Source: Diospyros lotus (Eukaryota > Streptophyta > Magnoliopsida > Ericales > Ebenaceae). From it: a stretch of DNA of 64,000 nucleotides. Of the stretch, positions 47,022 through 58,980 are shown piece after piece. Below the pieces are notes generated by a model that worked only from the letters and a program-made list of their open reading frames with translations, searched no databases and was not told the origin of the DNA. Position numbers and translations under genes: made by a program. Position 1 is the first letter of the stretch; each line of letters opens with the position of its first letter. The stretch is from assembly GCF_014633365.1 (NCBI RefSeq), contig NC_068351.1, positions 9,616,907 through 9,680,906 on the forward strand, read 5' to 3'.

Positions 47022-49901
47022 TGTCATGACTCGAAATCTGGTATGTCATGACCGGCACTAATCCCTAGGCCCAGCGGCCCCAAAATGGACTAGTAAGCCT
47101 CTTCTCTAGCTCGATTTGAATAAAACAATATTACTGACAAGATATAGAACATGAATAAAATATCAATTCACCTTCTAACATAATATCTCAATATTTCATA
47201 TACAGCAGCTGTACAAAATAAGAATATCTATCACACTGCTGTCAATAATACATACCCGATCCCGTATCTCGGGCCCTTGGCACAATTATGTGCCAACAAA
47301 AATAAAGACAAAACATCAGACTCTACAACACGTGTATGTCTCCACAGAGCATCCTATAATACATCCGGAATCAAAAGAGGGTATGATATCATACCAAAAG
47401 ATCTGCTGGACCAATAATCAAAAGGAGAATTCCCTGAAAATATTTTTAATAAAACGAGGTGAGTCTTGTGGACTCGCGAGTATAAGGTATGTCATGCCCA
47501 CTAGGAGAGTATACAATAAAATGCTAGGATGATCATCATGAGTATAATAACGTAATAACAATATAAACAGTGGAAATATGAACCATAAGTTTAAATAATT
47601 TGAGGTTTCAAAAAAAAACATAGTGTAAGATAAATAGGTGTCTAAAGACAACCCTCATAAGTTGTTCCCTAACTACCTAAGTCCCCTATACTTTTGTATG
47701 AGATGCATGCACTGATTCTGAGGACACACTAGTAGAAACTGGCCTAACGCCTATATACACATGCCCACAAGTATATATATCGGCACATACATCATCATCA
47801 CACAATATCATCATAAAGGCCCACGTGATAGCAATGCTGAAACATACTATCCGTGTCTCTCATGGCCTTGGCATGCCAAGCCTCACAGTACCATGATCTT
47901 TTCCTGCTGTGAGTCACCAGGGAATCTACTAGATAGTCCTTTAATAATAATGCAAATGATACCCTAATTTATGCACAAGTCATAATCATTTATCATTTCA
48001 TGTGGTGTCTAAAATACACCATATCATTCAACATTTCACATTCTCAAAACAAGAAATCAGTTAGGGTATCTTTCTGTTTATGTCTCTCCTAGTAGGATGA
48101 AAATATTTCATGCAAGTTAGAAATTTAAGGGTATTTTTCTATGATCCGCATATAAAAATCATGTACGAGTTATGCATATAAAAATTTATACAAGTTTATA
48201 ATATTTATGAATGAAACAGTATATACGTGCATAATATAAGGTAAACATAACATATCCTGTCTACTCGCCTGGGAAACGATGACTCAAGTCCGAGTCTGGG
48301 GAAAAGATCGAACAAAATCCTGAGAATTTGAGCCTACAATAAATAGAATGAGGTGTCACATTTAGGTAACAAGAATTACGACGTAATGAAATTATCGAAA
48401 ATCCTAACCATTGCCTAACACCCTGAATCAATTATTTGGTACCTTGGCCCGCGCAATATTCAAATCTGGCGTCATGGAATTCGTCGAGCTAAGCCATCAA
48501 CTACGTCATCATGTCTCGCTTTGCTTGCTACGCGTAAGTGTATAGTGGAACTACACACCCACTTATAGGCTGCAATATCATAATATATATATATATATTT
48601 ACCCATAAACTAGTTTTTTTTAATATAAATAATATATTTTTTTATCTAAATTCCTCATTTATAAAAAATACATACATATATATATTTATAACTAAATTGA
48701 TAAATTTTCTTAAAAACTTAATAATTAATTAACAGTTTAATAAATGGTTTAAAAGGAATAAATTGCAATATTCTAGCCTCAAAATAGAAGGAATCCATCA
48801 GAAATCAGGATTCGAAATAAACCCACGTCATCATCATAGGCTAGCCTAGAACGCACTCGGGGTCAGTCTTGCTCGGCCTCGAGTCATCTAATAGGACTTC
48901 GTCCTTAAGACTCCGATCAACAAAATGACTCGCCAATCATATCGCCAATTCTAGGAGACTTAAAGAGAACCCAAATTAGATCAACCTCGATATCCTGAGT
49001 AGGACCAATCCAACCAAGTCATCATAGGTCCACGGACAAGCGACAAGAGAGAACAAGCCGAGTGGGCCAGCCCAAGGGCTGCCACAACTGGGTCAGTTAT
49101 GCCCAACACATTGGGCCATCCTAAAACCCAATCGAGCCCTGCCATCCTAGGCTAAAACCTAACCCGATATGCCCAACACCAAAAGCCCTCATTTCCTTTT
49201 TCCTTATATTTTATTTATTTTTATTTTTCTTTTCTTTTCTTTTCTTTCTTTTTCTTTTCTTTTTCCTTGCCATCAAACTGCCGCCGCCGGCCGGCCAAAA
49301 ACGGCCGACCAATATACCAATACGAAGCCCTCGCCACGAATAACAACATATATTAAAATGAAACCAATCGGACGGTCAGATCTTAATAGATCTGAAAATA
49401 AATTTTCGGCCAAAAATAGAGGCAAATCTGGCCGTCGCCGTTCGCCGGCCATTTTTTCGACGATCAGAAACTACCCCGAGGTGCGCAACACTAAGGAGAG
49501 CAACATACCCAAAAATGAGAAAGATCGGACGGCTAGATCTTTGTAGATCTAGAGTCAAAGTCTCGGCCAAAATGGATAAACAAACTGCCAACGTCGCCGG
49601 CCACCGTGGCCGGCGATTTCCGGCGATCCAAGACCGCCACCCAACCCCCTCAAGAAAACCGACCAACATATCCAAGAATCAAAGAAATCCAACGGTCGGA
49701 TCTTCGTAGATCTGACATTAAACATTCGGCCATCAAACCCCATCGTGCCTCAACCCATATTTCACGAAAACAACAAGAAAAATCGAAAAGATGAAGCCAA
49801 AGCACTTACCTCCTTGTAGATCGGGGGCACTTTAACGGTGAAAACGAAGTCGGATCGTCGATCGAACGGTTGGATTGCTCAAAATCGCCGAAAATCCGAG
49901 A
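47022..49901 (-). mobile_element. left palindrome arm: inverted, head-truncated chromovirus LTR
   Basis: Read on the minus strand it runs from TCTCGGATTTTCGGCG (49901) to the LTR terminus CATGACA (47022). The first part of the LTR, present as 50130-50308 in the right arm, is missing. The open frames in 49169-49800 and around 47290-47530 mirror frames in the other arm and are not genes. Confidence 0.85.
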
Positions 49902-50095
49902 CAGCACCCACTATGATCCAACCAAGCTTGCAATATGAAGAGCAACCTGTTAAGATCTTAGATAGACAGGTTAGAAAGCTTAGATCTAAAGAAATAGCTT
50001 CCGTTAAAGTTCAGTGGAGCCACCATAGTGAGGGTGAGGCCATTTGGGAGATGGAAGATGCTATGAAAGAGAAATATCCTTATTTGTTTCCGTGA
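49902..50095 (+). pseudogene. chromovirus pol C-terminal (chromodomain) fragment in the palindrome loop
   Basis: Encodes YEEQPVKILDRQVRKLRSKE, then VKVQWSHHSEGEAIWEMEDA, then MKEKYPYLF and a stop at 50093-50095. This is the typical end of Tekay-type chromovirus polyproteins, where a chromodomain (chromatin-targeting fold) follows integrase. Directly downstream come AATTCGAGGACGAATTTTTA and the polypurine tract AAGGGGGGAAGAA (to about 50129). It fixes the right arm as a 3' LTR. Confidence 0.85.
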
Positions 50096-50129
50096 AATTC
50101 GAGGACGAATTTTTATAAGGGGGGAAGAA

Positions 50130-53100
50130 TGTAAAGATCCAAAAAAAAAAAAAAAAAAAACTAAATTAATTAATTTAATTAAATTATATATATAATAATT
50201 AAAAAAAATGAAAAATATAAACAGAAAAGGGGGAGGCGCTCGGCAGCCCCCCCCCCCAAACAGAAACAATACTCTTTCTCTCTCTCTCTTTTATTCTCTC
50301 ATTTCCCCTCTCGGATTTTCGGCGATTTTGAGCAATCCGACCGTTCGATCGACGATCCGACTTCGTTTTCACTGTTAAAGTGCCCCCGATCTACAAGGAG
50401 GTAAGTGCTTTGGCTTCATCTTTTCGATTTTTCTTGTTGTTTTCGTGAAATATGGGTTGAGGCACGATGGGGTTTGATGGCCGAATGTTTAAGGTCAGAT
50501 CTACGAAGATCCGACCGTTGGATTTCTTTGATTCTTGGATATGTTGGTCGGTTTTCTTGAGGGGGTTGGGTGGCGGTCTTGGATCGCCGGAAATCGCCGG
50601 CCACGGTGGCCGGCGACGTTGGCAGTTTGTTTATCCATTTTGGCCGAGACTTTGACTCTAGATCTACAAAGATCTAGCCGTCGATCTTTCTCATTTTTGG
50701 GTATGTTGCTCTCCTTAGTGTTGCGCACCTCGGGGTAGTTTCTGATCGTCGAAAAAATGGCCGGCAGGCCGGCGAACGGCGACGGCCAGATTTGCCTCTA
50801 TTTTTGGCCGAAAATTTATTTTCAGATCTATTAAGATCTGACCGTCCGATTGGTTTCATTTTAATATATGTTGTTATTCGCGGCGAGGGCTTCGTATTGG
50901 TATATTGGTCGGCCGTTTTTGGCCGGCCGGCGGCGATCGCCGGCGGCGACAGTTTGATGGCAATGAAATAGAAAAGAAAAAGAAAGAAAAGAAAAGAAAA
51001 ATAAAAATAAATAAAATATAAGGAAAAAGGAAATGAGGGCTTTTGGGGTTGGGCATGTCGGATTAGGTTTTAGCCTAGGATGGCGGGGTCCGATTGGGTT
51101 TTAGGATGGCCCAATGTGTTGGGCTTTGACTGACCCAATTGTGGCAGCCCTTGGGTTGGCCCACTCGGCTTGTTCTTCCTTGTCGCTTGTCAGTGGACCT
51201 AGGATGACTTGGTTAGGTTGGTCCTACTCAGGATATCGAGGTTGATCTAATTTGGGTTCTCTTTAGGTCTCCTAGAATTGGCGATATGATTGGCGAGTCA
51301 TTTTGTTGATCGGAGTCTTAAGGACGAAGCCCTATTAGATGATTCGAGGCCGAGCAAGACTGACCCCGAGTGCGTTCTAGGCTAGCCTATGATGATGACG
51401 TGGGTTTATTTCGAATCCTGATTTCTGATGGATTTCTTCTATTTTGAGGCTAGAATATTGCAATTTATTCATTTTAAGCCATTTATTAAATTATTAATTA
51501 ATTATTAAGTTTTTAAGAAAATTTATCAATTTAGTTATAAATATATATATGTATGTATTTTTTTTTATAAAGGAGGAATTTAGATAAAAAATATATTATC
51601 TATATTAAAAAAAAACTAGTTTATGTGTAAATATATATATATATATTATGATATTACAGCCTATAAGTGGGTGTGTAGTTCCACTATACACTTATGCGTA
51701 GCAAGCAAAGCGAGACATGATGACGTAGTCGATGGCTTAGCTCGACGAATTCCATGACGCCAGATTTGAATATTGCGCGGGCCAAGGTACCAAATAATCG
51801 ATTCAGGGTGTTAGGCAATGGTTAGGATTTTCGGTAATTTCATTACGTCGTTATTCTTGTTACCTAAATGTGACACCCCATTCTATTTATTGTAGGCTCA
51901 GATTCTCAAGATTTTGTTCGATCTTCTCCCCAGACTCGGACTTGAGTCATCGTTTCTCAGGCGAGTAGACAGGATATGTTATGTTTACCATATTTTTATG
52001 CACGTATATAAATTGTTTTATGCATAACTTGTAAATGATTTCTATATTCAAATCATAGAAAATATTCTCTTTTAATTGTTCCTAAATTATATGAAATATT
52101 TTTATCCTACTAGGAGAGACATAAACAGAAAGATACCCTAACTGATTTCTTGTTTTGAGAATGTGAAATGTTGAATGATATGGTGTATTTTAGACACCAC
52201 ATGAAATGATAAATGATTATGACTTGTGCATAAATTAGGGTATCATTTGCATTATTATTAGAGGACTATCTAGTAGATTCCCTGGTGACTCACAGCAGGA
52301 AAAGATCATGGTACTGTGAGGCTTGGCATGCCAAGGCCATGAGAGACACGGATAGTATGTTTCAGCACTACTATCACGTGGGCCTTTATGATGATATTGT
52401 GTGATGATGATGTATGTGCCGATATATATACTTGTGTGCATGTGTATATAGGCGTTAGGCCAGTTTCTACTAGTGTGTCCTCAGAATCAGTGCATGCATC
52501 TCATACAAAAGTATAGGGGACTTAGGTGGTTAGGGAACAACTTATGGGGGTTGTCTTTAGGCACCTATTTTTCCTACACTATGTTTTCATTTGATACCTC
52601 AAATTATTTAAACTTATGGTTCATATTTCCACTGTTTATACTGTTATTACGTTATTATACTCATGATGATCATCCTAGCATTTTATTGTATACTCTCCTA
52701 GTGGGCATGACATACCTTATACTCGCGAGTCCACAAGACTCACCTCGTTTTATTAAAAATATTTTCAGGGAATTCTCCTTTTGATTATTGGTCCAGCAGA
52801 TCTTCTGGTATGATATCATACCCTCTTTTGATTCCGGATGTATTATAGGATGCTCTGTGGAGACATACACGTGTTGTAGAGTCTGATGTTTTGTCTTTAT
52901 TTTTGTTGGCACATAATTGTGCCAAGGGCCCGAGATACGGGATCGGGTATGTATTATTGACAGCAGTGTGATAGGTATTCTTATTTTGTACAGCTGCTGT
53001 ATACGAAATATTGAGATATTATGTTAGAAGGTGAATTGGTATTTTATTCATGTTTTATATCTTGTCAGTAATATTGTTTTATTCAAATCGAGCTAGAGAA

Positions 53101-53180
53101 CAGGCTTACTAGTCCATTTTGGGGCCGCTGGGCCTAGGGATTAGTGCCGGTCATGACATACCAGATTTCGGGTCGTGACA
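50130..53180 (+). mobile_element. right palindrome arm: complete chromovirus 3' LTR (3051 bp)
   Basis: Starts TGTAAAGATCC immediately after the polypurine tract and ends GGGTCGTGACA. An A-homopolymer (50141-50160), CT-rich tract (50274-50305) and (AT)n stretches lie inside. The 50130-50308 head has no partner in the left arm. Confidence 0.85.
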
Positions 53181-53316
53181 GATTTAAAACTCACTTATCT
53201 TCCTACAGATAGTCAAGAGGCGGATGTATTCACCAAGGTTATATCAAGACTGGGTTTTGAATCACTTATTCGCAAGTTGAGAATGAGGGACATTTATTCA
53301 TTAGCTTGAAGGGGAG
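53181..53316 (+). pseudogene. copia pol C-terminal end
   Basis: Continuation of copia after the palindrome: THLSSYR in one frame, LPTDSQEADVFTKVISRLGF in the coding frame, then LIRKLRMRDIYSLA and a stop, followed by the GAAGGGGAG purine tract and the 3' LTR. Confidence 0.85.
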
Positions 53317-53788
53317 TGTTAGAGAATCTGGATGACAACAATATCTTAGTATTTATTCATTTCCTATTGTAATAAATTTACAGCTTAGTAAATCTTTCTA
53401 ATTTTCTCCGTCAACCTTCTAGATTAGGAAAGAAACCCTATAAATATTATGTTCTCCTAGAATAGGAAACCTGTTATGTATATTCTTCAACATCCTAGAT
53501 TAGTTCTTCAACATCCTAGATTACGCAATGTTTTTTTTTGTATATATAGTAGAGAGATCAATGAAATCAGTGAGGTGAATTTATTCTAAACCCTATTTTG
53601 TTATGGTGGGGTGACATATCCTACAAAAGTAATAAGTGGTAAAACACATGAATGACAAATTTCCCCTTTTCGTTTGGAATTCGTAAACACAAACCATCCA
53701 TTGAAGGGGGAAACGTCAAGTTATGCATAAACCATGCAAAAGTATCATTGTGTAACGGCATACAACCCCACGATCACATACATCAAGG

Positions 53789-54369
53789 GGTAAATTCCAT
53801 CTGGACCCTATGTGGTTTGAACCATATTCACGCAAACCCTATGTTGTTTGAACCATATTCACGCAAACCCTTGTGGTTTACTTTTCACATTTAAGGTCCT
53901 TATGGTTTAAACTCTCTATGAGTTCTACCTTCGCACGCGCGCACGCACATGCACACCCTATTTCTATAATGCTCTCCCCATTCTTTTGATGCAGCCAAAC
54001 GCGTTTTCAAGGGAATCATATTCCCTTTCCCATTCACTCAACCAAATGTAACCTAAAGGGCTTGGTTTGGATTTGAAGTTGAAAACATTGATTTTCTCTA
54101 TTTAATTGGTAAGATATCATTTGGGTTTTTGATTCAACTTTTTTTTTATCTGCTTTGTTCTTGATGGATATTTTAACACAAAGAAGTTTTGCAGGGAGGA
54201 ATTGGAGACAGAGAGAGAGAGAGAGTTTTATATTTTTTTAACAGTGTTAGTAGTGAAAGGGGTGTTTATGAAGAAAATAAAGCATAGGGATCTTAAATTT
54301 CAAAAGTAAACCACAAGGGGTTTCATTGAAAATGACCCAAACCATAGCTAGGCTAGGTGGGATTTATCT
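53789..54369. mobile_element. TIR element with roughly 100-bp inverted ends
   Basis: Left GGTAAATTCCATCTGGACCC and CCTTGTGGTTTACTTTTCACATTTAAGG pair with the inverse of the right end (AAAGTAAACCACAAGGGG, CCTAGCTATGG block). A 26-bp internal duplication (GTTTGAACCATATTCACGCA twice, about 53816-53870) extends the left arm. No coding capacity. Confidence 0.6.
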
Positions 54370-54415
54370 TAAAAAGTAAAACATATATGAGATGATCAAA
54401 ATACTAGCTATGGGG

Positions 54416-55304
54416 CATAGTTGTCAAAGGTGAAAGGTGCAAGGTGCAAAGGACGCTGAGGAGCAAATTGGTGCTTGGGGCCTAGGCGTGAGGTGTAAGG
54501 CGAGGCGTGAGCCTCGGGCACACATAGGCACACTTTTATTCAAAATGCATATAAAATACTGATATACTATTCTTTTTAATATGTATCTGTAAGGAGGTAG
54601 ATGCAAACTCATAAAATTATAAATGACAACTAACCAACGCCATAATAACAATTAATATTATTGTAAAAAAACAAATAGTTTCTTTTAATTGCAAAAGAGA
54701 TTAGACGAAAAAAATATTAAAGCAAAACACACTACAAAAAACAATTAGTTTTTTTCTAATTTCTTTTGCAATTAAAAGAAAGGGGAGAAAAAAACTACGG
54801 TAGAGCACACAACACAAAAGGTTATAGAAAAACGATTAGCTCATTTTAAATTATAAAAGAAGTACAAGAGAGACAAAAAAAAATTTAGTAGATCACACAT
54901 TGAAAACATTTGTTTCTTAGCAATTAGCTTTTTTTTTTTTTTTAAATTGCAACATAAAGTAGAAGAAAGAAAAGAAAATTAGAGTAGAACACAAAAATTA
55001 GAAGAAAGAAATAAAAATGAAGTAGAACACAAATATGAGCAGTTCTTTAGTGAGTGAACATCATTGCCAAAGGATCCCAGTGAGTGGGAGATCTGACAGA
55101 CCTTTGGCTTACACTGCGAGGTTTGTCTCTCGCCAAAATACAAGAATATGCAATCAAATCAACAAGAAATAAGATCTAAGATGACAAATGAACAAGGAAA
55201 TAAGGTTTTAATACACTTGTATATACAAGGAATGCGCCTCAAGCATGGTGCTGCACCTCAGAGGTGATGAGGCCTCACGCCTAGACGCGCCTTTGACAAC
55301 TATG
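54416..55304. mobile_element. hAT-like non-autonomous element of a second family (889 bp)
   Basis: Termini CATAGTTGTCAAAGG and CCTTTGACAACTATG. Flanks CTATGGGG (54408-54415) and CCATGGGG (55305-55312) match at 7 of 8. GC-rich sub-termini (GGCGTGAGGTGTAAGGCGAGG and an inverse on the right) enclose an A/T-rich interior with several AATTAGTTTTTTTCTAATTT-like words. No transposase. Confidence 0.82.
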
Positions 55305-55962
55305 CCATGGGGTAGGGGTTTGAACTGCACATCAAATCTGCATCGTTATTGGAAGGACTGAAAGAACATCTAAAATAGGTGGTCATCTTCTTCAGTGACA
55401 GTTGGCTTTTTTTGTTGTGTCTTTTTCAAGACAACAATGATATTCTGCCCCTTAGATTCTCTTTCAACATGGGTGTTGGAGCTTCTGGTGATACCTCCTT
55501 CAATCTTCTGGCGACTATGGCAGCTTTATCTTTGGTGGGCATGCAGCGGTGGTGCCCATGTGTCACAAGCTTAATGGCTTAAGTGTAATAAACCTATAGA
55601 TGCATAGCTATAGCGGTAATAACAGAAAGCATGTGATGGGCCGTTCTGCCTAGGCCACTTGTAGGCAATTGGTTGCAATAACAACCAGGTGGGTTAGCCT
55701 ATAAAAGGCAGTGTATATGAGGATGAGATCTATCAATGAATACATTCGGATCTTTCCCTCTCTAATTTCTCTCCCTCTCTTCTTTTTCTCCTTAATTCAA
55801 ATCCTCCCTCCCTTTCTCTTTCTTAAATTTCCTGGCTCTTCCAAAATTGCCCAAGCCTCATATTCGAGGCTTGACAATTGGTATCAGAGCTAGCGGCCTC
55901 GACAGTGTTTGTGGAAGGAATTGCGAAGCAGAAGATGGCGGAAGGAACGAGACTCAAACAAT

Positions 55963-57133
55963 AATGGAAGCGCTAGAGTTCGGAATGTCGCAGACACACG
56001 AAGCTATCACCCAAAGTAGGGAAGATGTGGCTGCAATGCGAGAAGGAATGCGAGAGGAACTGGCGACTTCTCGTGAGGATATGCATCGCGAGCTGGAGAG
56101 GCATAGAGAAACGATGGATCAGTTTGGTCAAAGGATCAATAGCATGTTTAATATGCTATCATCCTTACCGCAATTCCGTTTTCCATCGAAATTCCCCCCG
56201 CGATTTGGAGCTGGACCGAACTCGAATGGATTTGGAATACTTCTGAGACCTCCAGGAGAAGCGGAGTCGGAAGGAGTGTAAGGAATTGACACGGACCCTC
56301 AGGTAAGAGAATTTCAATTACAATCTGGTACTCACACGCCAATGCCAAGGCTGGAGATACCATTGTTTGATGGAACAAGGCCAAGGTGGTGGATCCGCCG
56401 GTGTGAATGTTTCTTCCAATATTATAATGTAGCTGAGTCATAGCGAATTACACTGGTCACAACCTATCTTAATGATACGGCTGATTCCTGGTTTCAAGGA
56501 TGGTTTAGGTACCAAGGACTTGAGGTGAGATGGATTGAATTTGCTAAAGAATTGTGTAGGCGATTTGGAGAGAAGAATATGGCAGATGTGATAGAAGAAT
56601 TCAATAAACTTCGGCAAGAAGGGGCTATAATGGAGTATTTGGAAAAATTCGAGGAACTAGGAGCCTTAATGTGGAACGCTCAACCGACACTTATTGAGCA
56701 ATATTTTGTGTCCAGCTTTATTAGTGGGCTTAAGGATGAGTTGAGATCAATGGTGAAGATGATGATGCCAATTACAGTTAGGCAGGCAGCAAAAAAAATC
56801 AGATTACAAGAATTGACGTTAGAAGCCATCTACAAAAGGAATAGGGCCTCCTCTCGTATAGGACCACTAATCAGTTTACCTCCTAGTGGACATGCTAGAG
56901 AGATAGGAGCGACGGGGAGTACAGGTCCACTGAGAGGAAGTCAGCAAGCCTTGGCGATTAGAAACCCCACTATGGAATAGAGGAGGCAGATGAGGCTATG
57001 TTTCAAATGTGGAGACCCTTACAGTCCTGGCCACCAATGTAGAAGGCAACTACTAAACATGGAAGGTGGTGAGGAGCAAATACTAGAGAAGGAGCAAGAA
57101 GACCTTGAAGAAACAAAGAAGGAGATTTCTTAA
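55963..57133 (+). pseudogene. chromovirus gag remnant
   Basis: Frame begins with MEALEFGMSQTHEAITQSRE (55963), then a charged helical region. After a stop the capsid part continues: RWIEFAKELCRRFGEKNMAD and VSSFISGLKDELRSMVKMMM (56525-56770). A zinc knuckle CFKCGDPYSPGHQC (about 57001-57042) follows. In-frame stops near 56278 and 56980 break it. Confidence 0.85.
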
Positions 57134-57852
57134 TGTGATTCTGTCGGTGAAGGAGGGGAAATTTCATTTCATGCATTGAAAGGGGAACATGCGGGGCAGA
57201 TCATTAAGGTTGAAGGAAGAGTGGGCAAGAGAAGGATAATGGTTCTGATTGACAGTGGCAGCACCCACAACTTTCTCAATGAAGCAACTGCTACTGAATT
57301 AAATTGTGCTTTAGTGAATACTTCCCCCTTATTCGTAACTGTAGCCAACGGAGTAAAATGTACAGCAATTATAAGAGTGTAGGGTTTAAATGGTTGATGC
57401 AAGGGGAAGAGTTCTCTACGGATCTAAGAATTCTGGAGCTAGGAGGTTGTGACATTGTTCTTGGGGTGGATTGGATGAGGACAGTCAATCCTTTGACTTT
57501 CAACTTCAACAAATTGGAAGTCATATTGGATTTGAAGGGAAGGAAGCTGACTTTAAAAGGGTGCCTCGAGGTAGGGGAATGTAAGATGATTACAGAGAAA
57601 AGGTTACAGAAGCTGTTGAAGAAAAGGAAAGGGCATATATCCCAGCTGTTCTCCATTCAAACTATGGAGAAGGATGAGCAGGAGGGCCCTCCCACCACCG
57701 ACCTCTTTGCAAAGGTAACCTTTCCTACTGTATTACGCCCATTGCTTATGGAATTTCAGGAATTATTTGTGGAACCACACACCCTACCCCCAAATCGCCT
57801 GATTAATCGTACTATACCTTTGAAACCCAATTTCGAGTCGGTGAACGCCTGA
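57134..57852 (+). pseudogene. chromovirus protease and linker
   Basis: The aspartic protease motif is IMVLIDSGSTHNFLN (57238-57282). A stop at about 57380 and a frame change break it; the next frame carries LGGCDIVLGVDWMRTVNPLT, characteristic of gypsy retropepsins, then KMITEKRLQKLLKKRKGHIS and the start of the RT approach region (LFVEPHTLPPNRLINRTIPL). Confidence 0.85.
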
Positions 57853-58980
57853 GCCTATTGTTACTCCCCTTATCAGAAGGCTGAAATTGAAAGACAGGTC
57901 AAAAGTATGCTCCATGCTTCCATTATAAAACCTTGTCAAAGCCCTTTCGCATCTCCCGTTCTTCTCGTCAAAAAGGAGGACGGTACTTGGCGCTTTTGCA
58001 TAGACTATAGACAGCTAAATGACCTTACTGTGAAAAACAAATTTCCCATTCCCTTGATTGAAGATCTATTAGATGAGTTAAATGGGGCTGCCATCTTTAC
58101 TAAACTAGACTTGAGGGCAGGGTATCATCAAATCAGGATGAACCCTGCCGACATCCATAAAACAGCCTTCAGAACACACCAATGCCTCTATGAATTTCGG
58201 GTGATGCCATTTGGACTCACCAATGCCCCAGCTACTTTTCAGGCCCTTATTACCTATTTGCCCCATACTTGCGGAAATTTATCCTAGTATTCTTTGATGA
58301 CATTTTAGTTTATAGCCCTAACCTCAAACAACACCTACCCCACCTTCAAACCACATTTGAAATCCTGAAATTTAATCAATTGTTTGTTAAACTCTCCAAG
58401 TGTTCCTTTGCAAAGAATGAGGTAGATTATCTAGGGCATATCATTTCCGGCCAAGGAGTCAGTACAGACCCTACTAAAGTTGCAACAATGTTGGAATGGC
58501 CTAAGCCTTCATCTATAAGGGAGCTGAGGGGATTTCTTGGCTTAATAGGGTATTATAGAAGGTTTATACAGAATTATGAAGTGATCAGTAAGCCATTGAC
58601 TGAGCTACTCAAGAAGGACAATTTCGGATGGAATTCCCAGGCTGAAAATGCTTTCAACACTCTTAAAAAAGCAATGACACAAGCCCTGGTTCTGGCTTTA
58701 TCGGATTTCTCTAAGGCCTTTGTGGTGGAGATCGATGCATGCGACATTGGGGTAGGAGCAGTGTTGACACAAGAAGGAAAACCCTTAGCTTACATCAGCC
58801 AAGCACTGGCTGCTCGACACCAAGGGCTAAGTGTGTGTGAAAAAGAATTGCTAGCCATGATCATAGTTATCGACAAATGGAGACATTATTTGGAAGGAGC
58901 CCCCTTCATAATACAGACCGACCATGACAACCTAAAACATCTTGTACAACAGAAGTTGCATACACACTTGCAAAGGAAGG
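57853..58980 (+). pseudogene. chromovirus reverse transcriptase and RNase H
   Basis: [62 protein letters not shown], then a frameshift near 58250 and the catalytic FFDDILVYS (about 58289). RNase H follows: FVVEIDACDIGVGAVLTQEG, with ELLAMI and TDHDNLKHL. Catalytic residues survive in both domains, but the frameshift separates RT halves. Confidence 0.88.

Larger units (their letters stand above)
47022..53180. mobile_element. 6.2-kb palindrome of two inverted chromovirus LTRs
   Basis: The left arm (47022-49901, inverted LTR lacking about the first 180 bp) and right arm (about 50309-53180) are reverse complements. An 80-codon frame at 47290-47532 translates identically from the opposite strand at 52670-52912. 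The central 407 bp hold the last 228 bp of a pol gene and the head of the right LTR. Outer ends are TGTCATGACTCG and CGGGTCGTGACA. Flanks GGGAT and GATTT share only GAT, so no normal 5-bp duplication. Inserted into the copia sequence just after RNase H. Confidence 0.9.
37514..53603 (+). mobile_element. Ty1/copia retrotransposon, decayed, with three nested insertions
   Basis: 5' LTR 37514-38612 (interrupted) and 3' LTR 53317-53603 both begin TGTTRGAGAATCT and share AACCTTCTAGATTAGGAAAG. Primer-binding site TGGTATTAGAG at 38613; purine tract GAAGGGGAG before 53317. Domain order fits copia: gag from 38658, protease/GAG-pre-integrase (NYWIVDTGASDHMT, 39740-39782), integrase, reverse transcriptase (WVFTVKYKLDGSIDRYKARL; VYVDDIII near 46250) and RNase H (46500-47015), resuming at 53181-53310 (LPTDSQEADVFTK). 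Multiple stops and frameshifts: not autonomous. The integrase core between about 40335 and 44875 has been replaced by the nested chromovirus. A clear 5-bp target duplication was not found. Confidence 0.88.

Noticed and set aside
49169..51056. Multiple mirrored open frames around the palindrome centre
   Set aside because: They occur symmetrically on both LTR arms and have no homology apart from the short chromodomain tail at 49902-50095.
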